Assembly: GCA_905233685.1 (NCBI GenBank)
Contig: CAJOEZ010000007.1
Span: forward strand, 1 to 64,000
DNA from: an uncultured Bacteroidales bacterium
GTDB taxonomy: Bacteria > Bacteroidota > Bacteroidia > Bacteroidales > F082
DNA: 64,000 nt
Direction of reading: 5' to 3'
Position 1 is the first letter of the stretch; the number at the start of each line of letters is the position of its first letter. Under the pieces are notes generated by a model, which was not told the origin of the DNA, ran no database searches, and was given only the letters and a program-made list of their open reading frames with translations. A program made the position numbers and the translations under genes. Positions 9,154-17,999 of this stretch are shown here, one piece after another.

Positions 9154-9975
9154 CTAATGACCGAAAAATGTTCTCCTCCGCTCGAAAGTGATTTCTTCCT
9201 TGTGAAGCAAGCGCACGAAACCGTTTTTTTCCAATACTTTGATGGTGCTGTCATAACCTCTAAAAAATAATTTCTCAAGTTTTGACATGTCATACGCATT
9301 GCAGCCTTTGGTATCCAGATCCACATATATATCGGCATTGCGAGCGTCTGCAACAGTGTTTGAAACATACATCATCGAAAAGGAACGATATGCTACAGAA
9401 ACCAAATTATCTCTGTATTTTTCCTTGTAAATGTGGTTGAGGTTAAAAGCGAAAACTGTATCACATCGTCTTCTGATAACGGACACGGGCAGGTTCATGA
9501 AAGCTCCGCCATCAATGTAATGTACTCCGTCAATGACCACTGGCTTGAATATAACCGGGATGGAACACGAAGCGGCAGCCCGGGGAGCTATCTCTCCGCT
9601 GGAAAAGATTTTGGCTGCTCCGTGTTCCATATCCGAAGCAACAATGTACGTTGGAATCGGTAACTCTTCAAGATGAGAGTATGGAAACGTTTGACGGAGA
9701 TGGTCTATGAGGGGTTGGGAGTCAAACACGCCGCCTCTTGGAATACTTGGAGTCACAATATCCTTGAAAAAATGCATCCCGAGAAACAAATCTACCATTT
9801 CTTTGGGAGAAAACCCACTTGCGTAATAGATGGCGACTAAAGCACCGGCACTGGTTCCAGATACAATCTCCGGCTTGATGCCATACTCTTTCAACGCTTG
9901 TAGCGCCCCGCAATGTGCAGCAGCTTTGGCTCCACCGCCACCGAAGGCGGCACCGATTTTATATTTTAATGACAT
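9154..9975 (-). CDS. Patatin-like phospholipase
   Basis: GGGGAKAAAHCGAL, GTSAGAL, DGGAFMNLP. Confidence 0.93.
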   Translation of the reverse strand: MSLKYKIGAAFGGGGAKAAAHCGALQALKEYGIKPEIVSGTSAGALVAIYYASGFSPKEMVDLFLGMHFFKDIVTPSIPRGGVFDSQPLIDHLRQTFPYSHLEELPIPTYIVASDMEHGAAKIFSSGEIAPRAAASCSIPVIFKPVVIDGVHYIDGGAFMNLPVSVIRRRCDTVFAFNLNHIYKEKYRDNLVSVAYRSFSMMYVSNTVADARNADIYVDLDTKGCNAYDMSKLEKLFFRGYDSTIKVLEKNGFVRLLHKEEITFERRRTFFGH

Positions 9976-9987
9976 TTTACTAATCTT

Positions 9988-11154
9988 CTACGAATGGTCA
10001 AACATACAGTAATCTTTATAAACATCCCTAATAACATCGTCCCAATTGATGTAAAGATCCCTGAAAGTAGCTTTGGCTACGCGCTCATAACCTTCGGCAT
10101 CGGCAAGGATGTCCATGATAGCACGAGCGTAATTTTCTTCTCCAGCTGGTGAAACATAACCGTTGACCCCGGGGGTCACTGTGGCGGCTGTCTTTGCCCC
10201 TTCCAGGAAAAGCGTGGGGGTGCTTTGGCAGGCCGCTTCAATCTGCACCAGCGAATTGGCATCATACAGCGAGGGGAACAAAAACAACTTGGCGCGGGAA
10301 TACAGGTTCTCCAACATGGCCTTGTCTGAAACAAGTCCGCACATCACCACTTCATTCGTCAAGCCCAACTCCGCGACCAATTCCGAAAGTTTCTCCTCAT
10401 CTTGTCCCTTGCCTACAAAAAGCATCCGGAAGTTCTTCAGCCCCAATGCCTTGGCGCGAGCCAACGATCGCACCGTGAAGTCGATATTTTTGATAAAATT
10501 AATCCTTCCCACAAAAAGGAAGACCCTGGCGTCCTCAGGAATGCTGTAGGTTTTGTTGACCGTTCGGGCGGCTTCCCGAAGGTCGGAAACAGGCTGGTGG
10601 TCGGTGGCATTGAGGCGCACCTTACAGGGGGCGGTGAGGCCATATTCCTTCTGGTACAGTTCCTTGATTTCCTCGTTTACCGCCCAACACTCGTTGCATG
10701 AATTGAACACACGCATAATGGTATTCATAACAACAGTAACTGCCGGCTTGACTTTTCCCAAAGGCTTTTCAAAATCCTGTTTGTATTGGCTGTGCAGTGT
10801 GGCCACTACGGGCAGTTTGTGCAGTTTGGCATAAAGCACTCCAGCCAGCCCAACGGTAAAAGGAGAATGAATGTGAACGAAATCAATGCCGCTGCGCACT
10901 AATTGCGCTTCAAACACGGGGTCCAAGGCCGGGGTCGGGAGGTCGTAGTCGTTATTAATCAGGGGCAACGAAGTGCAACGAACCACCTTGTAAGGCAGTT
11001 TATCGTCCTCTTCCTTGCTGTAGCCACGGGTGGCCGGGCAAAACACCACGACATCACAATACCGGACCAAGCGACGGGCGTAATTGTCCACCACTTTAAT
11101 CACTCCATCCACCATAGGATACCATGTATCGATGAAAAGACCTACTTTTTTCAT
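9988..11154 (-). CDS. Glycosyltransferase family 4 (diacylglycerol glucosyltransferase-like)
   Basis: MKKVGLFIDTWYPMVDGVIKVVDNYAR...; HIHSPFTVGLAGV; EAACQSTPTLFLEGA. Confidence 0.88.
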   Translation of the reverse strand: MKKVGLFIDTWYPMVDGVIKVVDNYARRLVRYCDVVVFCPATRGYSKEEDDKLPYKVVRCTSLPLINNDYDLPTPALDPVFEAQLVRSGIDFVHIHSPFTVGLAGVLYAKLHKLPVVATLHSQYKQDFEKPLGKVKPAVTVVMNTIMRVFNSCNECWAVNEEIKELYQKEYGLTAPCKVRLNATDHQPVSDLREAARTVNKTYSIPEDARVFLFVGRINFIKNIDFTVRSLARAKALGLKNFRMLFVGKGQDEEKLSELVAELGLTNEVVMCGLVSDKAMLENLYSRAKLFLFPSLYDANSLVQIEAACQSTPTLFLEGAKTAATVTPGVNGYVSPAGEENYARAIMDILADAEGYERVAKATFRDLYINWDDVIRDVYKDYCMFDHS

Positions 11155-11278
11155 TTCTGCATTCTTTAAAGTTTGCAAAAATAGACAATTCCGCCATAGC
11201 CCGTGCTGTCAAAACAGCATTATTTTGGCGGTTTTTTCGTTTGTGGAAAAATGGTGGTTGTTTTGCGGCAAAAAACCG

Positions 11279-11286
11279 TACTTTTG
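11279..11286 (+). promoter_or_regulatory. Candidate -7 box TACTTTTG
   Basis: 5 nt upstream of ATG 11292. Confidence 0.5.
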
Positions 11287-11291
11287 CAGCC

Positions 11292-11615
11292 ATGAACTGG
11301 ATCATTCTCATTATCGCTGGCCTGTGTGAAACAGGCTTCGCCTTCTGCCTCGGCAAGACCAAATTGGCGGTTGGCACGGAGTGGTGGCTATGGATTACGG
11401 GCTTCGGCCTGCTCTATGTACTGAGTGCTGTGCTTTTGGCGAAGGCCACACAAACCATCCCCATCGGCGTGGCCTATCCCGTTTGGACGGGCATCGGTGC
11501 CGTCGGGGCGGTGCTATTGGGCATCTTTGTGTTTCACGAACCTGCTACCTTTTGGAGGGTGTTTTTCCTTAGCACACTGATTCTTTCTATTATTGGACTG
11601 AAAATTGTCGGATAA
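11292..11615 (+). CDS. SMR family transporter (SugE/EmrE type)
   Basis: MNWIILIIAGLCETGFAFCLGKT...IPIGVAYPVWTGIGAVGAVLLGI. Confidence 0.92.
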   Translation: MNWIILIIAGLCETGFAFCLGKTKLAVGTEWWLWITGFGLLYVLSAVLLAKATQTIPIGVAYPVWTGIGAVGAVLLGIFVFHEPATFWRVFFLSTLILSIIGLKIVG

Positions 11616-11630
11616 CTATGGAAATGAAAA

Positions 11631-12332
11631 ATGAATAACTCACCAATCATAGGCGTTACGCCGCTATGGGATGCCGAGCGCAAGAGCGTTTGGATGCTGC
11701 CGGATTATTTAGACGGCATCAAGGCTGCTGGCGGCCTCCCCATCATACTCCCTATTGAAATGACAGAAGAGGATGCAGACCAAATTGTGGCAACCTGCGA
11801 CGGCTTCCTTTTCACGGGCGGTCAGGATGTCGCGCCAGAACTTTATGGAACAAAGGACACCACAGGAACCGTCGTTTCCAGCCCGGAGCGCGACAAGTTG
11901 GAAACGCTTTTGCTGAAGAAAGCCCTCCAAGCCGACAAGCCCATTCTTGGCATTTGCCGTGGCTTCCAGTTCCTCAATGTGTTTTTGGGTGGTACACTAT
12001 GGCAGGATTTGCCCTCGCAGCATCCGTCTGACATTGTCCACAGGCAAGGCAAGCCCTATGCTACCCCGACGCATCAAGTCACGCTGAGCGGCGACCTCAG
12101 GACGCTTCTATGCAAAGAAACCCTCGAAGTGAACACGCTGCACCACCAAGCCGTCAAAGACCTCGGCAGCGATTTGATACCGATGGCTGTTGCCCCCGAC
12201 GGCCTCATCGAAGCGGCACAAATGACAAGCAAGCGCTTCGTCTGGGCCGTCCAATGGCATCCTGAGTATATGTTCAAAACGGATGCGGATAGTTTGGCTA
12301 TATTTTCTAGGTTTATTGAGCATTGCATTTAA
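11631..12332 (+). CDS. Gamma-glutamyl-gamma-aminobutyrate hydrolase family (class I GAT-like)
   Basis: ILGICRGFQFLNVFLGGTLWQDL; VQWHPEYM. Confidence 0.92.
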   Translation: MNNSPIIGVTPLWDAERKSVWMLPDYLDGIKAAGGLPIILPIEMTEEDADQIVATCDGFLFTGGQDVAPELYGTKDTTGTVVSSPERDKLETLLLKKALQADKPILGICRGFQFLNVFLGGTLWQDLPSQHPSDIVHRQGKPYATPTHQVTLSGDLRTLLCKETLEVNTLHHQAVKDLGSDLIPMAVAPDGLIEAAQMTSKRFVWAVQWHPEYMFKTDADSLAIFSRFIEHCI

Positions 12333-12347
12333 CCATCTTCAACATAT

Positions 12348-13184
12348 ATGAAATACTTTATCGTTGACGCTTTCACCAGCCAACCTTTCGGGGGAAACCC
12401 GGCAGGCGTGGTGTTGCTGGACGGCGACACCTTTCCCAATGAGGGACTGATGCTAAAAGTGGCAGCCGAACTACGTTATTCGGAAACGGCTTTCGTACGC
12501 ATCCTTTCGCAGAAGGAATACCATGTGCGCTACTTCACGCCCAAGGCCGAGGTGGAGCTTTGCGGACATGCCACCATTGCCACTTTCTCGCTGCTGTACC
12601 AGCTGCAGCTGGCGAAGGGCGAATGCATTTGCCACACGCTGGCAGGCGACCTTTGCATCGAAGTGGGTGAAAAGGTGCTGATGCAGATGGCGACACCGCG
12701 CATCGTTGATACCATTTTGGATGCCGAAGAGATCTATCGGGCCATCGGCGTGACGGACTATCAGCCGACGCTGCCCGTGCAGATCGCCTATTCCGGCTTG
12801 CCCGATATCATGATCCCACTGCATGATGTGTCGATGCTGCAATCCTTAAAACCAGATATGGAGGCTATCACGGCGATTACCCGTAAATATGAGGCCGTCA
12901 GTTTCCATGTGTTTGCTATCGCTGGCGACGGTTATACAGCTCATGTTCGCGACTTTGCCCCGCTCTATGACATTCCGGAGGAGTCGGCCACGGGTACCGC
13001 CAATGCCGCCTTAACCCATTACCTGCAACAGAACGGCCGCATACCATCGGCGGGCGATTTCTCATTCCTTCAAGGCGAAGCTATGGGACGGCCTTCGATA
13101 GTCGCCACACGCATTGCGCCTGACGGCATTATTTATGTCGGAGGTACAGCGACCATCGTGGCGAAAGGAGAGTTGATGGTGTGA
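12348..13184 (+). CDS. PhzF family phenazine biosynthesis-like isomerase
   Basis: FTSQPFGGNPAGVVLL; LCGHATIATFSLL; ATGTANAAL. Confidence 0.93.
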   Translation: MKYFIVDAFTSQPFGGNPAGVVLLDGDTFPNEGLMLKVAAELRYSETAFVRILSQKEYHVRYFTPKAEVELCGHATIATFSLLYQLQLAKGECICHTLAGDLCIEVGEKVLMQMATPRIVDTILDAEEIYRAIGVTDYQPTLPVQIAYSGLPDIMIPLHDVSMLQSLKPDMEAITAITRKYEAVSFHVFAIAGDGYTAHVRDFAPLYDIPEESATGTANAALTHYLQQNGRIPSAGDFSFLQGEAMGRPSIVATRIAPDGIIYVGGTATIVAKGELMV

Positions 13185-13250
13185 AAAAACAGTTGCTGCC
13201 GAACGGGGTTAGACCTTTGCGGCGGTGTTTGTTTCCCGTTTGAATGAAAT

Positions 13251-13694
13251 TTATCTATATTTCTGCCTAAACTCCGACGGTGACATCCCTTCTTGCCGCT
13301 TGAAAAACTGCCCGAAAGCCGACTGGTCGGGAAAACCGAACTGGTCAGCAATTTGCTGATGGGTCATTTCGGTGGTGAGCAAAGCGTTTTTGATTTGGCC
13401 AATCAGGAACTCGTTGATGAAGTCTTTGGGCGTTTTGCCCGTTTCCTTTTTACAAACCTTGAAAAGATAACGCTCTGAAACGCAAAGTTTTTCGGCATAA
13501 AATGAGATACCGCGTTGCCCCAAGAGGATGTTTTCGCTGACCAACTCGAAGAAATGGTTCAAGAGTTGACGGGAACGTTTGCTGTTGTCTTTTTGCGTGG
13601 TATTTTCGGGTCTGTCGGAAGCGTTATAGAGCGTCAGCCATTTTGTTGCGGGCAACGAGGTTAGGCTGCTCAACGGCGGCACGGGCAAGGTCAT
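13251..13694 (-). pseudogene. AraC family regulator, 5' truncated (C-terminal HTH retained)
   Basis: C-terminal HTH (MTHQQIADQFGFPDQSAFGQFFKRQEGMSPSEFRQKY) but no ligand domain; N-terminal ~35 aa are antisense to an MFP fragment. Confidence 0.65.
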
Positions 13695-13935
13695 TTTACC
13701 GACCTCGCTTCATAACGCCATTGTCATTCCACAAGAGGCCACCTACGACATTCAGGATAAAGTCTATGTAGTGAAAGTGGTCGAGGGCAAGGCGGTTGCC
13801 AGCATGATTCAGGTGGAATCCGCCACTGACGGAAAATCATACGTGGTGACTGATGGGCTGAAAGCCGGTGAGGTCATCATCGCCAAGGGCGCGGGGTTTG
13901 TCAGAGAAGGAACAGAATTCAATTCCGTAAACTAA
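13651..13935 (+). pseudogene. C-terminal fragment of an RND efflux periplasmic adaptor (MFP)
   Basis: VRLLNGGTGKVILPTSLHNAIVIPQEATYDIQDKVYVVKVVEGKA...GLKAGEVIIAKGAGFVREGTEFNSVN*; no start region. Confidence 0.75.
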
Positions 13936-13938
13936 ACC

Positions 13939-14353
13939 ATGAACGAGCAAGCCTACAGATCGTCACCCATTTTGAAGCTGTTTTTCAAGTGTACCCTGCC
14001 TGCGATGGTCGGCATGGGCTGTGGAATACATCGCGAGCCTCACGGGCATGGTGATTTACAGCATGTCGGATGCCTTGCAGCCCGCCATCAGCTATTGCTT
14101 CGGTGCGGGACTCCTGCCAAGGATGCGCAAGATGCAGCGTGTCGTCATGTCGGCAGCCGCCATCCTCGTCCCGATTTGGCAACTCGACGGTGTCTGGGTG
14201 CTCAATTTCGTTTCCAGCGTTTTCAGTGCAGTTGTGGCGGTGGTGATTGCAAAAAAGGCATTGAAACCAATCGAAGCCTATCGGCAAAAACTAATAACAG
14301 CGAAGCAAAATAAACTAATAAAAACAAGCGCGATTAGAAAGACTTTGCAATAA
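13939..14353 (+). pseudogene. MATE family efflux transporter remnant (internal deletion and frameshift)
   Basis: MNEQAYRSSPILKLFFKCTLPAMVGM then +2-frame AVEYIASLTGMVIYSMSDALQPAISYCFGAG. Confidence 0.75.
14290..14319. repeat. Two ACTAAT-centred repeats 24 bp apart
   Basis: ACTAATAACAGCGAAGCAAAATAAACTAAT. Confidence 0.8.
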
Positions 14354-14414
14354 AATGCATAGTGTTTTTTATTTCTTCTTTGGTAATTATTTTGTTGAAA
14401 TAGAAAAAGATTTG

Positions 14415-14422
14415 TATCTTTG
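14415..14422 (+). promoter_or_regulatory. Candidate -7 box TATCTTTG
   Basis: TAnnTTTG consensus upstream of repeat array and Fic gene. Confidence 0.55.
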
Positions 14423-14433
14423 CAGCGTCAAAA

Positions 14434-14511
14434 ACTAATGTTAGCAAAACAAAATATACTAATGTTAGTAAAGCAAAATAAACTAATAACGGCGGTGCAA
14501 AATATACTAAT
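14434..14511. repeat. Four ACTAAT/CAAAATAWACTAAT direct repeats at exact 24-bp period
   Basis: ACTAAT at 14434, 14458, 14482, 14506; last copy abuts ATG 14512. Confidence 0.9.
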
Positions 14512-16023
14512 ATGGCAACAATACAAGAAAAATTGGCGGAGTCATTGGCGGTGTTGAAGGCATATCAGGATGCCCATGGGGATAATCTGGTGATTCAGGG
14601 AGCGGATACGCTGGGACGGACACATACAGAACGGTTGGTGAACAGCGGATACCTTCAGATGGTCATGAAGGGATGGTATATCCCGTCATCGCCAGGGAGC
14701 GAGGGCGATTCAACGGTGTGGTATGTGTCGTACTGGCACTTCATTACTGCATATTTAGACAAGAGATTCAACGGGACTTGGTGCCTGTCGCCAGAGTTGT
14801 CTCTCTATTTCCACAGCGGAAAGACGGTGATTCCCAGGCAATTGATAGTGCGCTGCGAGAAAGGGACGAACAACATCCTGCAACTGCCTTTCGGGACTTC
14901 GCTTGTCGACATCAAGGCGGCCCTGCCACCAGAGGTGATGCAGGAACCGCGCTATGGAGTGCGGTTGTATCCGATGGCGTATGCCTTGCTGATGGTGGGG
15001 CTAGACTATTATCGGCGTGATGCATTGGAGGCAAGAACGTGCCTTGCAAGCCTGCGTGACGTTTCGCCCATCGTGTTGGCGGCCATCGATGGCGGCCATA
15101 CCACTCGGGCGGGTCGCGTGGCAGGTGCGCTGCGATCCATCGGACGGGAGGAGATGGCGGATGAGTTGTTGCGCATGATGCGCCAAGTGGGTCATGCGGT
15201 GACGGAGGAGAATCCGTTTAAGGAGAACGTGCAGATGAAGACCTTCGCCGCGTCGCCCTACGCATCCCGTATCCGCCTGATGTGGATGCAGATGCGGAAG
15301 GTGGTAATAGACACATTGAAAGTTCAACCGGTGCAGCAGGATGCAGCATCGGTGCTGGCGATGATGGATGCGACGTATGTAAAGGACAGCTATAACTCTT
15401 TGTCGATTGAGGGCTATAAGATTACGGAAGGTCTGTTGGAGCGTGTGCGGAGTGGCAACTGGGATCCTGAAAAAAACGAGGAGGACAAGGAACGCAGGAA
15501 TGCGTTGGCTGCCCGTGGGTATTATCAAGCCTACGAATTGCTGAAGCAAGGCGTGAGGGACTGTTTTTCGGGCAAGGCACCTGCACAGTTGTATGTGAAA
15601 GGGCATCAGGACTGGCACTTTCAGTTGTTTGAGCCGTGCGTAAGGGCGGGTATAGTGAAGGCATCGGATTTGATAGGCTACCGCAGGCATCAGGTATATA
15701 TCCGCAACTCAATGCACACGCCGTTGAATCCTGACGCCGTGTTGGATGCGATGGGTGCCTTGTCAGATTTGATGATGCAAGAGGAGAATGCGCTGGTACG
15801 TGCGATTTTAGGGCATTTCTTCTTTGTCTATATCCACCCCTACATGGACGGCAACGGACGCACGGCCCGTTTCGTGATGAACAGCCAATTGGTTACAGCC
15901 GGTTACCCCTGGGTAGTGATTCCCGTGGAGCGCCGGCAGGAATACATGGCTGACCTGGAGCAGGCAAGCGTGGAGGGAAATATTGAAGGATTTGTGAGAT
16001 TTATTGGGAGGGTGATGGAATAA
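14512..16023 (+). CDS. Fic family protein with N-terminal AbiEi antitoxin-like domain
   Basis: Fic motif HPYMDGNGRTARF; N-terminal LVIQGADTLGRTHTERLVNSGYLQMVMKGWYIPSS. Confidence 0.88.
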   Translation: MATIQEKLAESLAVLKAYQDAHGDNLVIQGADTLGRTHTERLVNSGYLQMVMKGWYIPSSPGSEGDSTVWYVSYWHFITAYLDKRFNGTWCLSPELSLYFHSGKTVIPRQLIVRCEKGTNNILQLPFGTSLVDIKAALPPEVMQEPRYGVRLYPMAYALLMVGLDYYRRDALEARTCLASLRDVSPIVLAAIDGGHTTRAGRVAGALRSIGREEMADELLRMMRQVGHAVTEENPFKENVQMKTFAASPYASRIRLMWMQMRKVVIDTLKVQPVQQDAASVLAMMDATYVKDSYNSLSIEGYKITEGLLERVRSGNWDPEKNEEDKERRNALAARGYYQAYELLKQGVRDCFSGKAPAQLYVKGHQDWHFQLFEPCVRAGIVKASDLIGYRRHQVYIRNSMHTPLNPDAVLDAMGALSDLMMQEENALVRAILGHFFFVYIHPYMDGNGRTARFVMNSQLVTAGYPWVVIPVERRQEYMADLEQASVEGNIEGFVRFIGRVME

Positions 16024-16180
16024 TACAATTGTCATTGATCATCCAAATTCAGGTGGGGAACAATTTGTACCCCTACTGGAATGAAGGCGGCTGATGGAAA
16101 TTTAGGAATAAAACATTTTGCCAAATAGGGAAAGATTTGTATTTTTGCGGTGATAAATAATTGTTCTTGAAATTTGCATT

Positions 16181-16420
16181 ATGAAGAATGTTGTAGAAAT
16201 ACCAAAGACACAAGTGATGATGACTTTTGTGGCCACTTGCATCGAGACCACCGCCCGACTGCTGAACACTTCCTACAAAGAGGTGTACGAGCGAATGAAG
16301 CGCGTGGGACTGATAGAGCGGTTTATACTTCCGCACTACGAAACCCTTCATAGTGAGAGCCGAGAGAACCTTGCGCAGGTGTTGGTGGAATGTATGAACA
16401 ATTGGGAGGGCAGGAAATGA
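16181..16420 (+). CDS. DUF3791-like small protein
   Basis: MKNVVEIPKTQVMMTFVATCIETTARLLNTSYKEVYERM... Confidence 0.65.
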   Translation: MKNVVEIPKTQVMMTFVATCIETTARLLNTSYKEVYERMKRVGLIERFILPHYETLHSESRENLAQVLVECMNNWEGRK

Positions 16421-16908
16421 GTGAAATTATTGTCTATCATGGTGGAACGGAAAAGGTGGAGTTTCCCATCTGCAAGTTTGGCCGTCGCAACTTGGACTTC
16501 GGCCAGGGTTTTTATGTCACCGACCTTCGCAAACAAGCCGTTGACTGGGCTACACAGGTGGCCGACCGCAGGAAAGCACCGCCAATCATAAACAGATACC
16601 GTTTTAACCGTGATGCCATATTGGCAGAAGCGCGCTGTAAGGTCTTCACGGCATACGACAAGGAGTGGCTGCACTTTATTGTGGCCAGCCGTCGTGGTGA
16701 GCCCGTGGCCGACAATTACGATTATATTGAAGGCGGTGTGGCCAACGACCGAGTGATTGACACCGTTAACCTCTACATGGCAGGTCTGATGGATGAGGAC
16801 ACCGCTTTGCTTCGCCTGTCGGAGCATCGGCCTAACAACCAAATGTGTTTGCTTTCACAAGAATTAACCGATAAATACCTGATTTTCGATGGAACAGAAG
16901 CAATCTGA
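16417..16908 (+). CDS. DUF3990-like protein (ADP-ribosyltransferase-like fold)
   Basis: IIVYHGGTEKVEFP...DFGQGFYVTDLRKQAVDWA; ATGA-type overlap with upstream gene. Confidence 0.7.
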   Translation: MSEIIVYHGGTEKVEFPICKFGRRNLDFGQGFYVTDLRKQAVDWATQVADRRKAPPIINRYRFNRDAILAEARCKVFTAYDKEWLHFIVASRRGEPVADNYDYIEGGVANDRVIDTVNLYMAGLMDEDTALLRLSEHRPNNQMCLLSQELTDKYLIFDGTEAI

Positions 16909-17137
16909 AGACCCCATTAAGTCGCCTGTCATACAGGAGATTATTATGAGCAACCGCATTGGTGCCATATCAATGGAGTTGTCCAAACGGCTGAATATTG
17001 AACCCGTGAAAGCATTGCAACTGTTTTATGAAAGCCAGACCTGCGCCGACTTGCACGACAAATCCACAGGACTATACCTTTATGGAGATTTGTATGTGGC
17101 CGATGAGTTTATGCGGGAGATGGAGTATGGGATGTAG
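16889..17137 (+). CDS. Second DUF3791-like small protein
   Basis: RIGAISMELSKRLNIEPVKALQLFYESQTCADLHDKSTGLYLYGDLYVADEF; overlaps DUF3990 gene. Confidence 0.65.
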   Translation: MEQKQSEDPIKSPVIQEIIMSNRIGAISMELSKRLNIEPVKALQLFYESQTCADLHDKSTGLYLYGDLYVADEFMREMEYGM

Positions 17138-17167
17138 TCACTTAAGTAATATAGATGTGTTTTAGAG

Positions 17168-17974
17168 ATGGAATTATTTGAAAATCAGGTCAGAAACGAC
17201 AAAGCTTATCAAGGACATAAAGTTTTTCCTTTATTGGATTCCCTTATTGAGTTTTATAATTGTGTTTATATGTTTGGTCCAGATTTTATTACGGATGGTG
17301 TGATATCTGGGCTGTTAAATGTTGATAAGGTGGCCTGTGGCTCTTTAGCGGGGTCTCTTGATTCGGTGAGAATAGTTTTAAAGGAAGGGAGAATAAATGA
17401 TGCTTATGCATTGGTAAGAAAATACCATGATGGAATAATAGCTATTTTATACATCAATGTTTATATTGCGGAGAACTATAGCCTTCAGAATTTTGTGGTG
17501 GAAAAAATTCAACAATGGGTTAACAACAAACAAAAACTACCATCGGCTGAGAAGATGTTGGACAAAATCAGGAAACATGATCCTTTGAAAGATTTGGAAA
17601 AGTTGTTTGATTTTGATGGGTTATATCACAGAATTAGACGACTGACGAATGGTAATACGCACTACAATAAGTTGTACTATCTATGGCTGAACAATAATAT
17701 GATATGTAATTCCAATAGAGTGACAGAACTTGATAATCTATATGCTTGCATACATCATTTGTTCATTTTTCATTTCTCTTACATGTATATGTTAAATCCG
17801 CACTATATGATGTCATCAGATTATATGGATGCTTTGGATTGCGACTCTAAGCCAGAAGAAGGTTCCCAATATTGGGTGGCTCCTTATGTGAAAGAAGTTT
17901 TTGAAAAGTACATTGTCACGAAACGCCCGGATGTTGCTGATTTTATGCGAAATCACACAGAGATGGAACTGTAA
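17168..17974 (+). CDS. Uncharacterised alpha-helical protein, possible HEPN-like
   Basis: 268-aa ORF; RLTNGNTH (R-x6-H) in helical context; island location. Confidence 0.6.
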   Translation: MELFENQVRNDKAYQGHKVFPLLDSLIEFYNCVYMFGPDFITDGVISGLLNVDKVACGSLAGSLDSVRIVLKEGRINDAYALVRKYHDGIIAILYINVYIAENYSLQNFVVEKIQQWVNNKQKLPSAEKMLDKIRKHDPLKDLEKLFDFDGLYHRIRRLTNGNTHYNKLYYLWLNNNMICNSNRVTELDNLYACIHHLFIFHFSYMYMLNPHYMMSSDYMDALDCDSKPEEGSQYWVAPYVKEVFEKYIVTKRPDVADFMRNHTEMEL

Positions 17975-17999
17975 TATTTGGATTTGAAAAACTTTATAT

